64,000 nt of DNA from Plotosus lineatus (GCA_024760905.1 CM045729.1:9725580-9789579); one strand, 5' to 3'. Shown: positions 31,924 to 43,656, numbered from the stretch's first letter. Notes: a model not told the origin generated them from the letters alone. Program-made: numbers and translations.

Positions 31924-32189
31924 TTCTTTTGATGATCAGTGATTGGTGGAAAGAGGTGGAAGATGTGGTGATTGTTTAGTTGACGTGAAAACCTGCACCC
32001 ACACCGGCCGGCCCTTTGCCGTGTGAGTAAATGTGAGTTTGCCATGTCAGTAAAGAAGCCCCTTGTGGTGCATCCGTCGGCCACCATAAAGTACAACATT
32101 ATTTTAAAAAGCTATGGAGCCGCACCAGAAAGGTGAAAGAGCCGCATGTGGCTCCAGAGCCACGGGTTGCCGACCCCTGCACGAGACAT

Positions 32190-32721
32190 TGAAATACATT
32201 TAGTAGCAAACTGATTTGTCTGTGTGTCCTTTTGTGTGCTTGTAGATAGAGATAGCATAGCTAGCTAGCTCGCTCGCTCACTGGATAGATCGATAGATAG
32301 ATAGATAGAAAGAATTAAATGAATGTTTATTGTAACACCAGCTTGATATAGCTGTGCTAGATTATATGCTAGGTTCTAGAGGAGTAGAATGAATTGTGGA
32401 GATTTAAAGTTGAACAGCCGGCAGATTTATTACAATTTACAATAGCACAAGAAACAGTGCAAACAATGTTGTAGAACGCTCTTTACAAAATAAAAATAAA
32501 AATAAAATAGGCTTTGAGTCTCTTAGGTTCGATTTGTGTGAATTCGGGAGGTCTTTTCCAGGATTGTGATCCGTTTGGGATAAAGGTGTTTTTATTTGTT
32601 CTTATCTGGGATCCTGTGATTTGAAGTGGTTGGGTCTGTAGATCTACTCTCGCATCCAGAGAGCAGTTGGCCACACTGCTTCTGGATCCGCCAAGAGTTC
32701 TCACTGGGTTTAGCTCGCCAT
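32190..32721. other. No gene seen; GATA repeat and A-rich tract
   Basis: (GATA)n at about 32284-32308. 32487-32507 is an (AAAAT)n run. A minus-strand frame (32483-32704) includes NTFIPNGSQSWKRPPEFTQI but no known domain. Confidence 0.4.
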
Positions 32722-32735
32722 CCGTGTCCGAAACC

Positions 32736-32883
32736 CCCCTCCTTGAATCGCCACCTTATCGTGGTGGAGGGGTTTGCGTGATCTAATGATCCTTGGAGCT
32801 ATGTTGTCGGGGGCAAATGCCCATGGTAGGGTCACCCAAGGCAAACAGGTCCGGGGTGAAGGTCCAGACAAAGTGCGATTCAA
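32736..32883 (+). ncRNA. Candidate HDV-like ribozyme at the Rex3 5' terminus
   Basis: Helices found by hand: P1 CCCCTCC (32736-32742) with GGAGGGG (32766-32772); P2 TTGAATCG (32743-32750) with CGATTCAA (32876-32883); P3 CCAC (32751-32754) with GTGG (32761-32764), 6-nt loop; a P4-like hairpin TCACCC (32832-32837) with GGGTGA (32854-32859). Their order is the nested double-pseudoknot order of HDV ribozymes, and P1 starts at the first base after the target duplication. A C followed by AAA (32869-32872) lies in the J4/2 position. The first base is C rather than the usual G, and P1.1 is not clear, so activity is unproven. Confidence 0.45.
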
Positions 32884-35800
32884 AACAAACCCCGAAGACA
32901 CGAGACAACACAGGAATCAGTCTCCCTTGCCCAGACGCGGGTCACCGGGGTTCCCTCCTGGAGCCAGGCCCAGGGGAGGGGCTCGAAGGCGAGCGCCTGG
33001 TGGTGGGGCTTATGCCCATGGAGCCTGGCCGGGCCCAGCCCGAAAAGGAGACATGGGTCCGCCCTCCCATGGACCCACCACCCGTGGGAGGAGTTTTAGG
33101 GGTCGGGTGCAGTGTGAGTTGGGTGGCAGCCAAAGGCATGGGTTCTGTCGGACTGATCCTCGGCTGCTTACTCTGACCTTCGGGACATGGAATGTCACCT
33201 CTCTGGCGGGAAAGGAACCTGATTTGGTGCGTGAGGTGGAGAGATACCGAATAGATATAGTCAGACTCACCTCAACGCATAGCTTGGGCTCTGGAACCAT
33301 CCATCTCGAAAGAGGCTGGACCTTCTTCTATTCTGGAGTTGCTCATGGGGAGAGGCGGCGAGCCGGTGTGGGTATTCTTGTTGCCCCCCCGTCTCGGTGC
33401 CCAAATGTTGGGGTTCTCCCCGGTTGACGAAAGGGTAGCTTCCCTCCGTCTTCGGGTGGGGGGACGGGTCCTGACTGTTATTTGTGCTTATGCAGCAAAT
33501 GACAGTTCAGAGTACCCACCCTTTTTGGAGTCTTTGGGGGTGTTGGAGAACGCTCCGTCGGGAGACTCGCTCGTTGTCTTGGGAGACTTCAACGCCCATG
33601 TGGGCAACGATAGTGTGACCTGGAAGGGTGTGATCGGTAGGTACGGCCTCTCCAGTCTGAATCCGAATGGTGTGTCGTTGTTGGACTTCTGTGCTCGTCA
33701 TAGTTTGTCTATCACGAACACCATGTTCAACATAAGGGTGTCCATAAGTGCACTTGGCACCAGGACACCCTAGGTCGCAGTTCGATGATTGACTTTGTAG
33801 TCGTGTCATCGGACTTGCGACCATATGTTCTGGACACTCGGGTGAAGAGAGGAGCTGAGCTGTCTACCGATCACTACCTGGTGGTGAGTTGGCTTCGTGG
33901 TGTGGGAGGTTGCCTTCCAGACCTGGCAGGCCCAAGCGTGTAATCAGGGTCTGCTGGGAACGTTTGGCGGAGCCCCTGTCCGAGAGGCCTTTAACTCCCA
34001 CCTCCGGCAGAGCTACAACCACGTTCGGAGGAGGCGGGGACATGGAATCGAATGGGCCATGTTTCGTGCCTCCATTGCTGAGGCGGCAGCCCATAGCTGT
34101 GGCCGTAAGGTCGCCGGTGCTTGTCGTGGCGGTAATCCCGAACCTGGTGGTGGACACCTGCGGTGAAGGGGCCGTCTAGCTGAAGAAGGAGGCCTATCGG
34201 GTTTTATTAGCCTGTGGGACTCTGAGGCAGCAAACGGGTACCGGCAGGCCAAACGTGCTGCAGCCGAGGCTGTCGCAGATGCAAAATCTCGGGCGTGGGA
34301 AGAGTTCGGTGAGGGCCTGAGAGTGATTATCGGTTGGCCTCAAAAAGGTTCTGGGCCACCATCCGACGCCTCAGGAGGGGGAAGCAGTTCTTCACAAACA
34401 CTGTTTACGGTGGAGGTGGGGAGCTGCTTACCTTGACTGGGGATGTTGTTGAGAGGTGGAGGGAATACTTTGAGGACCTTCTCAATCCCACCAACACGCC
34501 CTCCGTGGAAGAGGAAGACCCTGGGGGTTCGGGTGAGGGTCCGCCCATCACTGGAGTGGAGGTCACTGAGGTTGTCAAAAAGCTCCTCGGTGGTCGAGCT
34601 CCGGGGTTGGACGAGATCTGCTCGGAATATCTCAGGGCTCTGGATGTTGTAGGACTGTCTTGGTTGACACGTCTCTGCAACATCGCGTGGTCATCGGGGG
34701 CTGTACCTCTGGATTGGCAAACTGGGGTGGTGTTCTCAATTTTTAAGAAGGGGGACCGGAGGGTGTGTTCCAATTATCGGGGAATTACACTCCTCAGCCT
34801 ACCTGGAAAAGTCTATGCAGGGGTACTAGAGAGGAGGATCCGACCGATAGTCGAACCTCGGCTTCAGGAGGAACAATGTGGTTTTCGTCCTGCCCGCAGC
34901 ACTCGTGACCAACTCTACACGCTCCTCAGAATTCTGGAGGGGTCAGGGGAGTTTGCCCAAGCTGCCCACACGTGCTGTGTGGCTTTGCAGAAGGCTCTCG
35001 ACCGTGTCCCTCGAAAGATCTTGTGGGGCGTGCTCGAGAATACGGCGTTCGGATCCGTTGCTACTGGCGATTCGGTCGCTGTATCACCGGAGCCAGAGTT
35101 TGGTCCGTATTGGTAACAGCAGGTCGGATTCGTTTCCAGTGGGAGTTGGAGCCGCCAAGGCTGTCCTTTGTCACCGATTCTGTTCATAATTTTTATGGAC
35201 AGAATTTCTAGGCGCAGTCGAGGCGATGAAGGGTTCTGGTTTGGTGGCCATCGGATATCGTCTCTGTTTTTTGCGGATGATGTTGTCCTTTTGGCTTCAT
35301 CAAGTCGGGCCCTCCAGCTCTCATTGGAGCGATTCGCAGCTGAGTGCGAAGCAGCCGGGATGAAGATCAGTACCTCCAAGTCCGAGGCCATGGTTCTCAG
35401 TCGGACAATGGTGGAATGCACCCTCCGGGTCGGGAATGAGGTTCTGCCCCAAGTGGAGGAGTTTAAGTATCTTGGGGTCTTGTTTACGAGTGAGGGAAGG
35501 ATGGAGCGAGAGATCGACAGACGGATCGCTGCAGCCTCTGCTGTTAAGCGGTGCCTGTACCGGTCCGTCGTGGTGAAAAAGGAACTGAGCCGCAAGGCGA
35601 AGCTCTCAATTTACCAGTCGATCTACGTTCCAACCCTCACCTATGGTCACGAGCTTTGGGTAATGACCGAAAGAACAAGATCACGGATACAAGCGGCTGA
35701 AATGAGCTTCCTTCGCCGGGTGGCAGGGTTCTCCCTTAGAGATAGGGTGAGAAGCTCCGCCATCCGGGAGAGCTCGAGTAGATCCGCTGCTCCTCCGCAT

Positions 35801-36090
35801 TGAGAGGGGCCAGTTGAGGTGGCCCGGGCATCTGGCCAGAATGCCCCCCGGACGCCTCCCTGGTGTGGTGTTTCGGGCATGTCCAACCGGGAAGAGACCC
35901 CGGGGTCGACCTAGAACATGCTGGAGGGACTATGTCTCTCTCGGCTTGTCTGGGACCGCCTCGGTGTCCGCCCGGGAGAGTTGGAGGAAGTAGCTCGGGA
36001 GAGGGATGTCTGGACCTCTTTGCTAAGGTTGCTGCCCCCGCGACCCGACCCTGGACTAAGCGGAAGAAGATGATGATGATGATGATGATG
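32736..36090 (+). mobile_element. Rex3 LINE copy 2, full length with target-site duplication
   Basis: Bounded by ccgtgtccgaaacc at 32722-32735 and 36091-36104, so both ends are defined. It has a structured 5' end (see 32736-32883); endonuclease frames at 32774-33427 ([20 protein letters not shown]) and 33339-33773 ([20 protein letters not shown]); RT frames at 34334-35116 (TGVVFSIFKKGDRRVCSNYR) and 35168-35803 (SLFFADDVVLLASS); and an (ATG)n 3' tail. Several one-base indels and a LEKAF to LQKAL change make it inactive. It is the only copy here with the complete 5' terminus. Confidence 0.9.
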
Positions 36091-36104
36091 CCGTGTCCGA
36101 AACC

Positions 36105-36960
36105 AGCTTCAAGATCAGATCCAGATCCACTAAAAATCCAGTCTGCACATGCAGTACAGACACAATGAATAAAATATTTCTTAACAGTAATTTCTAAATA
36201 AAATGAGATCTCATAAAATGTTCAAAATCTTTTACATTGCTGTTTTAACACTGGTTTTACTTCCATGAATCCAAAATGTATTGCTATGTAGCATAACAAC
36301 TTATTTCTATGAAATAACACAAATGAAATGACAAAAGTGCATGAAAGGCACTGAATGGAATGTAATACAAAACAAAAGTGCTTATCTGCACGACTTTAGT
36401 GCATTAGCAAAAGTGCTTCAACAAAAGCATTTTGAAAAATAAAATGTAAGGCTCATTTTGTGCACAGCACAATCTTTGTTGTGTACCCCGACTGGTTTTA
36501 GCTTTGTAGAGACAAAAAAATAGTGCACACAGTTTTAAAAGTCACCATGTGTAAAGTTAGCATAGGTTCACCATGTGTAAAGTTAGCATAGGTTTTTAAG
36601 CTAGCTTCATGTTGTAATGACTCACCGGAGTTTCCAAGAAAACAAACAAGCTCCACCCGGTTTGATTGAGAGAGAACAAAACACATACAAAGCTCTGAAA
36701 AGTACATAAACTTAGTTAAACTTGTTAAAAGTTCACTTAAACACATTTTGGATCGTTTGACTCACTTGTGTAGCTTTTCGAGTGCTCTGTGTGTGTCCTG
36801 CTCTGCAGCACGCTCTGCTGTGCTTAGCCAGGTGCATGCAGCATGTGCTTATGATGCGTTCAAGGGGACTAGGAAACTATAGTGCTTTCAGGGAGCGTTG
36901 GAAATTAGGGTTTTTTTTCCAATAAAATTAGTAACCATGTATTTATATGGGTTACATTAT
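36105..36960. other. No gene seen; short direct repeat
   Basis: AT-rich sequence. A 26-bp direct repeat (caccatgtgtaaagttagca...) is at 36543-36594. Open frames are short and without recognisable domains. Confidence 0.4.
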
Positions 36961-37226
36961 CATGTATCTTTCATTGAGATGAGAAAAAAATGACAGGCAT
37001 GTGAGAAGTGTTTAGCCTGAAATAAGTTGAACGGAAAAAGTGAATCAAGAGAGTTAACTGTCCTCCTGTCTACAATCCTCAATGTCTTAAATATGGAAAT
37101 TTGCCTGGCATAGACTCGTCTTTAAAACTATTCTAAAATCTGTCCTGCAGAATCCATGTGACCAGTTTATGTTGTGGGTTTTCTATATCCAATCTTGTAA
37201 ATAGAGAGATGTGCCCATGCAGAGTT

Positions 37227-37591
37227 CATTCATTCATTCATTCATTTCGTCACCGTTTAATCCTAATTCAGGTCATGGGAAAGCTGGCACCCGTCCCAGC
37301 CATCTCCGGGCAAGGGCAGAGTGCACCCTGGACAGCTCGCCAGGCCTTCACAGGGCGGAAACACACTGAAGGCGATGTAGCTACTCTTGACGGAAGTCAC
37401 CAATGGTTCTTTTACATGAACCTCACACCATAGAAAGTGAGAGACATGGCCGGCCTTTGATAACCCAGTTAGCTGCACTGGGAGGACAGTGACAACCCTT
37501 TGAGAGTGGAGCTTGAACTGCCAACCTTAGGATCAGTGATCCAGTACCTTTACCACCTAGCCACCACTGCCACCATCAGGCCACCATTGCC
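37227..37591 (-). mobile_element. tRNA-headed SINE with L2/V-SINE-like tail (SINE-B)
   Basis: Minus-strand head ends at about 37572 (ggcagtggtggctaggtggt) with a B-box-like ggcagttcaagctcc. The body shares the SINE-A block (gataacccagttagctgcac), but the 3' part has a core domain (cagctcgccaggcc, atctccgggcaagggcagag) and a (GAAT)n tail. Flanked by cccatgcagagtt (37214-37226) and cccatgctgagtt (37592-37604). Confidence 0.7.
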
Positions 37592-37621
37592 CCCATGCTG
37601 AGTTGTTATCCCTTATTCAAT

Positions 37622-38590
37622 CTTATTCTTCTTTTCCTTTCGGCTTTTCCCTTCAGGGGTCGCCACGGCGAATCATCTGCCTCCATCTCACCCTATCCTC
37701 TGCATCTTCTTTTCTTACACGAACTACCTTCATGTCCTCCTTCACCATATCCATGAATCTTGTCTTTGGTCTTCCTCAGGGCCTTCTGCCTGGTAGTTCC
37801 AACCTCAGTATCCTACTCCCGATATACTCACTATCCCTCCTCTGTACATGTCCAAACCATCTCAATCTAGCCTCTCTGACTTTGTCTTCAAAACATCTAA
37901 CGTGCTGTCCCTCTGATGTACTCATTCCTGATCCTGTCCTTCCTCGTTACTCCCAACGAGAACCTCAACATTTTCATCTCTGCTACCTCCAGCTCTGCCT
38001 CCTGTCTTTTCCCCAGGGCCACTGTTTCTAAACCATACAACATCGCTGGTCTCATCACCGTCTTGTACACTTTTCCTTTCATTCTTGCCGATACCCTGCT
38101 ATCACACATCACACCAGACACTTTTCTCCAACCATTCCAACCTGCCTGCACACGCTTCTTCACCTCTTTTCCACACTCTCCATTGCTCTGGATTGTTGAG
38201 CCTAAGTACTTAAAATCCTCCACCTTCCTTATCTCTGCCCCCTGTAACCTCACCGTTCCTCTTGGGTCCTTGTTGTTCACACACATGTATTCTGTCTTAC
38301 TGAGGCTAACCTTCATGCCTCTCCTTTCCGTGGCATACCTCCACCTCTCACGACAGATCACAATATCATCTGCAAACATCATAGTCCATGGGGAATCTTG
38401 TCTCACCTCGTCTGTCAGCCTGTCCATCACCATAGCAAACAAGAAGGAACTGAGAGCTGACCCTTGATGCAGTCCCACGTCCAATTTGAACTCTTCTGTC
38501 ACACCGACAGCACACCTCACCACTGTCTTACATCTCTCCTTCATGTCCTGCACCACTCTCACATACTTCTCTCTCTTGGTACCCTGTCAA
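37622..38590 (-). mobile_element. RTE-like LINE fragment, module E1
   Basis: The minus strand encodes YVRVVQDMKERCKTVVRCAV, GLHQGSALSSFLFAMVMDRL, MMFADDIVICRE and YLGSTIQSNGECGKEV, then the C terminus and 3' end at about 37622. A short in-frame deletion follows the FADD box, and the 5' end is cut at about 38590. The duplicate is at 46085-47095. Confidence 0.82.
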
Positions 38591-39305
38591 ATGCCAATTC
38601 ACAAAAAAGAACAATCTAAAAACCACAACAATGCTTATCTAGATGTTAAAAGTTTTCAAACATTTTTACCTTGACATGAACTTTATTCCTTCTACAAGCA
38701 GTGCTGATAAAACACTGCCAACCTCAAACAGCATGAAGTTCAGCATTATTTGAAACACTGCAAGTATTCAATTCAAGTACAGTACTGTATTCAGATACAA
38801 GTTTCGATGTTTCATATGAGGGAACAGCCGAAAGGAAAAGAAGAGGTGTGTGTGTGTGTGTGTCATGAACATTTCGCAATGTAAAAACCAATAGATGATG
38901 CCTGTGTCATTTTTTTTTATTTTAATAATTTTAATTCCATCCTGTAGTTTATTTGCTTGTGGAAGTGCTGAAAGCCAAGGTTGTGGAAAAAGGCTGCTGT
39001 AGTCATTTTGCTTGAATATCACATGATTTTAATTCAACAAATCTTTATTTCAACAGAACATTTCATTATTTTATATTATTTTGAGAACTCAGAATAAAAT
39101 TCTCTCGATGTTTCCAGTTTTTATTTTATTTTAATTTCATAGACGAAGTGAGACGGAATGACGTCATAAAACTTCAAAAACGTTTCACAACGAACTGCTC
39201 AGAGCTTCTGTAAAAACAAACATTCACAAAGAATAAACTTTAATCTTCAATGTTTCATTAATGAACCGAAATAAAACAAAACCAGCTCCGACTGATCTGA
39301 TTCGC

Positions 39306-39832
39306 TCACAGAGACTGAAGTGGGCGGAGCTTGAGAGGAGATTCTTCACCATAAACCCCGAGGATTGGCAGTAATGTATCAATGAATGTGTGTGTGAAAG
39401 TGTGGATGTGTTTGTTAGTGAGCGGGTCGGAGAAGGACAGTTTTCCTCTGTCCCAGTCCAACTGGACTCTGATCCTCTGGAGTTTCTGTGATACTGAGAG
39501 GAGAGTCGCTGGCTGTGGTGTAGAAACTGCTCCATATTTACCAACATAATACCCCACATACCAGATTCCACTCCTGGAGAATATCCTCCCCTTCCTCTGA
39601 GCAGATTCTCTCATCACACCCACAAACCACCCTGTACAGTCTCCAACATCAACATCCCAGCAGTGAGTCCCCGAGTTAAAACCCTCAGAGCCCAGAATAC
39701 AGGAATAATAATTAAATCTCTCTGGATTATCAGTAAGTTTCTGTTTCTCTTTCCTGAATCTCACACTGGTCAGATCATCAGATACAATGAGGTCAGGATG
39801 AGCGGTGTTGGGGTCCAGAGTTACAGGTACTG

Positions 39833-39866
<34 letters not shown>

Positions 39867-42223
39867 TAAGAGAAAATAGAAAGTCTGTAAGAAACTCTGA
39901 AGCTTGAAGTCTCTGCTGCGCTCCGTTGGTTCCTCGGTGTCTCTGCTCAATACAAACACTGAACGGAGAAAGTTTTTCTTGAATGAATGAGCCACAGTCT
40001 GATCTTCAACTTTCAAAATAAACTGTCGACTGCATCCCCGAGGAACCGAATTAAACACGAACACTTTTATAATAATAATAATAATAATAATATCACACAA
40101 ATTCTCCCACTTTTTTGAAATATAAATGGGAAAAGTTTGCTTCGAGACCACCTCACTGCTGATGCTGCGTCCATTGTTTCCAAACGACAGAATGAAGCGC
40201 CGCTCCGTCCCAGTTCAGGCAGGGACCGCCCACTCAACTCAATCTCTCAAGCTTCGACGCGTGACGCTTTTGCCTCGCACTTTCCCCGCGGGATTTTTTG
40301 TGATTTTGTGATCTGACTGTATTCTGTCTTCCTTTCGGCTTTTTCCCTTTTACTCGGGAGTAGCCACAGCGAATCATCTGATTCGCACATTTGATTTGGC
40401 AGAGGTTTTTAGCAGGTTATGTCAACCAAGCAGCAGCACACCTGACTTGGCTCATTCAAACAACCGAGAAGAGTCTTCAAGCATTTGATTGGTCAATATA
40501 TGTTCTCTCTCCAGAGACTGACAAATCAAACGACTGAAGACTCGTATCAGTTGTTTGAATGAGCCAAGTCAGGTGTGCTGATGCTTGGTTGAAACAAAAA
40601 CCTGCAGCCACATGGCCCTTTGTGGCACGAGTTTGACACCCCTGCCATGGACAGTGAGAGACATGGCCGGCCTTTGATAACCCAGTTAGTGCACTGGGGA
40701 CATTTTTACACCAATTGATTGAAATAAAATAAGGAAAAGTCTCTATGCTTTAGTTTCAAATCATTCGCCTCAAAAAGCTTATCCGTTATTGAGGTAAAAA
40801 TGTCCCCAGTGCACTAACTGGGTGAAACTAACTGGTGTGTGTACATGTGGGTGCACACACACACACACACACACGATAGAATAAATGTGAAAAATTGGTA
40901 CTTTCAGGCGCTTACTGTATTGTACAGTGTCCTGCATCTTCTCCCAGACTCTGAACTTCAGGCTGCTCAGATGCTTTGCCACATGGATCAGTGCTCCTGA
41001 AAGCTCCTCTGGATGCTGCAGTGTGCACTGGGCTCTGTAAACACATTCGGGAGTCAGTGCTGCTGTGGGTTTGGATTCAGAAACACAGAGAATGAGAGAG
41101 ACAGGAAGCACATCACTCACCTTTTCACTGTGGCCTTGTAGTTCTGTAAAACAACAAAGTATGTATCAGTGGAGATGATTCACATTCTTACACCAATGAA
41201 ATGTGGCATTTCTGATGTTGGAAACAAGTTTTACTTTCTCACAGTATAAATACTGAATAAATGATCCTCACTAGTAAGAACGAGACGTCTTCAGCTCTCA
41301 TCTCGTCTTCTATGGCTCTGATTGTGTCTGAAAGAGATGAAATGTCTCTGCTCAGCTTCTCCATCTTCTCCTTTATCATCTGACTCTTCTGCTTCTCTTC
41401 CTCTCTCAGTGCAGTGATCCTGACTGTCTCTTCATCTCGTAGAAACCGGTGAAGCTCCTCAAACTCCTCCTTAATCTGACGCTCTGTGTGTTGGGCCTGA
41501 ATCTGCAGTGAAGAGGAAATCAAATGAAATAGAATCCATTATGCAATGATGTAAAATATAATTATAATATCAAACACATGCGATTGATTCTGACCTTTAT
41601 ATGCTCTGCAGTCTGACTCCAGTTCAGTTTACAGTCTTTAAAGATCTTCAGTTTCTCCTGTAGGGGCTTCAGTGCAGTTTTGAGCTGCTCCTGAAACAAA
41701 TCCACACACTGCATGGAGACTCTGTGTTTCAGATCTTATTTTACACATCATTACCTCACACCACTGTTTATTATGGAGATTTAACTGTACAATGTCGTGT
41801 GTTTTTATAATATACATTATTTACCTTACAGTCTGTTACTGCCTCATCAATGGGGCAGAATTTGTGGTTGGTGTGTTTTCTTGAATCCCGACACACCACA
41901 CACACCGGCTGTTGATCGTCCAGACAGAAGAGTTTGAATTTCTCACTGTGCAGACTGCAGACTGTTTCAGACCCTGATGAAGATCTCTGACTTCTCTCCT
42001 GTAAGAAAGTCTCACACAGGTTCTTTAAGACTAGATTGATGGGAGGAGACTCCTTAGATGACTTCCTCCTACAAACGGGACATTCTCTGGATCCTTTGGT
42101 CTCCCAGAACTTCTCCAAACACACTTTACACACACTGTGACTGCAGCCCAGAACAACAGGATTCTTGAAGATTTCACAGCACACAGGACAGGAGAAATCC
42201 TCCTCTGAGAACTTAGAAGCCAT
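39306..42223 (-). CDS. TRIM copy C: class IV TRIM E3 ubiquitin ligase, TRIM35/A33-like
   Basis: Six exons: 41825-42223 (399 bp), 41595-41690 (96), 41272-41502 (231), 41121-41143 (23), 40916-41034 (119) and 39306-39829 (524 with stop). All junctions are AG/GT with compatible phases, giving 463 residues. RING and B-box2 zinc ligands are the same as in copy B and all present; PRY/SPRY is complete. Exon 3 ends FLL rather than FLQ, with a normal GTGAGG donor. SPRY differences from copy B fall in short patches: DCTGWF for [19 protein letters not shown] for [21 protein letters not shown] for ILWVYGEE. A 5' UTR exon ends at 42425 with GTGAGT. Upstream, the block is fused to module E2 at about 42523. 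It is the best candidate for an intact gene in the array. Confidence 0.9.
39834..39864. repeat. (CA)n next to the SPRY exon acceptor, copy C
   Basis: About 31 nt. On the transcribed strand (TG)n runs directly into TTCAG at the acceptor. A second CA tract lies 45-60 bp past the exon 5 donor (40855-40874). Confidence 0.88.
40318..40700 (-). mobile_element. SINE-A fragment with palindromic hAT-like insert, copy C intron
   Basis: Same structure as 23525-23960, but the internal tggctcattcaaa unit occurs once instead of twice. Lies in the last intron of TRIM copy C. Confidence 0.6.
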
Positions 42224-42265
42224 TTATATTGCTGTTGTTGTTCTCTCCAGTCCGAATGTTCAGAC

Positions 42266-42275
42266 TTTCACTTTC
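42266..42275 (-). promoter_or_regulatory. ISRE-like element upstream of TRIM copy C
   Basis: Minus strand GAAAGTGAAA in AGTGAAAGTGAAAGTC, 43 bp upstream of the ATG. Conserved position in all four copies. Confidence 0.45.
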
Positions 42276-42597
42276 ACTTTGATTAAAAGTAATTACAGCC
42301 TGATTTCAGTTTTCTTTAAAGTTAAACACACGACTTTGTAGATCCAGTTATTAATCACTTCTTCTCACAGTGCTGAGAATGAGACTCAGATTTCTCCATA
42401 AACCGAGAATAACACAAAACTCACCAGAGCAGAACACTGCAGGCTGGTTATGGAGGACTGTGGTCGTGTCAGACTCCACACTTCCTGAATAGGAGGAGTT
42501 TTAGAGAGACTTTTAGAGAGAAAAAGTGAATCAAGAGAGTTAACTGTCCTCATGTCTCTAATCCTTCTTCTTCTTCTTCTTTTACTTTCTTTTCCCT

Positions 42598-43623
42598 TCA
42601 GGGGTCGCCACAGCAAATCATCCGCCTCCACCTCACCCTGTCCTCCGCATCTTCTTTTCTGACTCCAACGACCTTCATGTCTTCCTTCACCACATCCATA
42701 AATCTCTTCTTCAGTCTTCCTCGAGGCCTTCTTCCTAGTAGTTCCAACCTCAGCATCCTACTACCAATGTACTCACTATCCCTCCTCTGTACATGTCCAA
42801 ACAATCTCAATCTAGCCTCTCTGACTTTGTCTCCAAAGCATCTTATGTGGGCTGTCCCTCTGATGTACTCATTTCTGATCCTATCCATCCTCGTTACTCC
42901 CAAAGAGAACCTCAACATTTTCATCTCCGCTACCTCCAGCTCTGCCTCCTGCCTTTTCCTCAGTGCCACTGTTTCTAAGCCATACAACATCGCTGGCCTC
43001 ACCACCATCTTGTACACTTTTCCCTTCATTCTTGCTGACACTCTCCTATCGCACATCACACCGGATACTTTTCTCCAACCATTCCAGCCTGCCTGCACAC
43101 GCTTCTTCACCTCTTTTCCACACTCTCCATTGCTCTGGATTGTTGAGCCTAAGTACTTAAAATCCTCCACCTTCGTTATCTCTGCTCCGTGTAACATCAC
43201 CGTTCCTCCTGGGTCCTTCTCATTCAGACACATGTATTCTGATTTTCTGAGGCTAACCTTCATTCCTCTCCTTTCCAGGACATACCTCCACCTCTCTAGA
43301 TTTTCCTGCACTTGTTCTCTGCTCTCACTACAGATCACGATGTCATCTGCAAACATCATAGTCCATGGAGATTCTTGTCTCACCTCGTCTGTCAGCCTGT
43401 CCATCACCAGAGCAAACAAGGAGGGGCTCAGAGCTGACCCTTGATGCAGTCCCACCTCCACCTTGAATTCGTCGGTCACACCGACAGCACACCTCACCAC
43501 TGTCTTACATCTCTCATACATGTCCTGCACCACTCTAACATACTTCTCTGCCACTCCAGACTTCCTCATGCAATACCACAGTTCTTCTCTTGGCACCCTG
43601 TCATATGCTTTTTCCAGATCCAC
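42598..43623 (-). CDS. RTE reverse transcriptase palm, thumb and C terminus
   Basis: 341 residues in the same frame as the upstream piece, 11 codons past the TAG. Contains DLEKAYDRVPREELWYC, GLHQGSALSPSLFALVMDRL, WTMMFADDIVICSE (FADD catalytic pair), YLGSTIQSNGECGKEV and RLFGHVQRRDSEYIGSRM, ending GDP. The listed Met is simply the first after the stop; there is no evidence for separate initiation. Confidence 0.82.
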   Translation of the reverse strand: MDLEKAYDRVPREELWYCMRKSGVAEKYVRVVQDMYERCKTVVRCAVGVTDEFKVEVGLHQGSALSPSLFALVMDRLTDEVRQESPWTMMFADDIVICSESREQVQENLERWRYVLERRGMKVSLRKSEYMCLNEKDPGGTVMLHGAEITKVEDFKYLGSTIQSNGECGKEVKKRVQAGWNGWRKVSGVMCDRRVSARMKGKVYKMVVRPAMLYGLETVALRKRQEAELEVAEMKMLRFSLGVTRMDRIRNEYIRGTAHIRCFGDKVREARLRLFGHVQRRDSEYIGSRMLRLELLGRRPRGRLKKRFMDVVKEDMKVVGVRKEDAEDRVRWRRMICCGDP

Positions 43624-43656
43624 AAAGGCACAATGTAGCTCCCTCTGACCTTCTCT

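Larger units (their letters stand above)
29195..32179. mobile_element. hAT-like non-autonomous element carrying nested insertions
   Basis: Termini CAGGGGTCGGCAACCTTT (29195) and GGGTTGCCGACCCCTG (ending 32179) are inverted repeats. Flanking 8-mers cactagac (29187-29194) and cacgagac (32180-32187) match at 7 of 8, the target size of hAT transposons. No hAT transposase frame is seen. The interior holds a Tc1 element in a palindrome, an unassigned open frame and a second palindrome. Confidence 0.7.
36961..38748. repeat. Duplicated module E1
   Basis: Contains the leader catgtatctttcattgagat, a SINE and an internally deleted RTE fragment. It matches module E2 (42523-47256, once the 42566-45730 LINE is removed) and E3 (63391-64000). 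E1 and E2 flank TRIM copy C on both sides. Confidence 0.85.

Noticed and set aside
32774..33427. Rex3 N-terminal frame as a host gene
   Set aside because: It carries the APE endonuclease motif GTWNVTSL and sits inside an element with defined target duplications.
34915..35595. Long frames antisense to Rex3 (also 14816-15328, 52777-53187, 61171-61683)
   Set aside because: Each is the opposite strand of the Rex3 RT core (FADD region) and appears only where that core is open.
36061..36090. Simple (ATG)n microsatellites as independent repeats
   Set aside because: They are the 3' tails of Rex3 copies, located exactly at the element end next to the target duplication.
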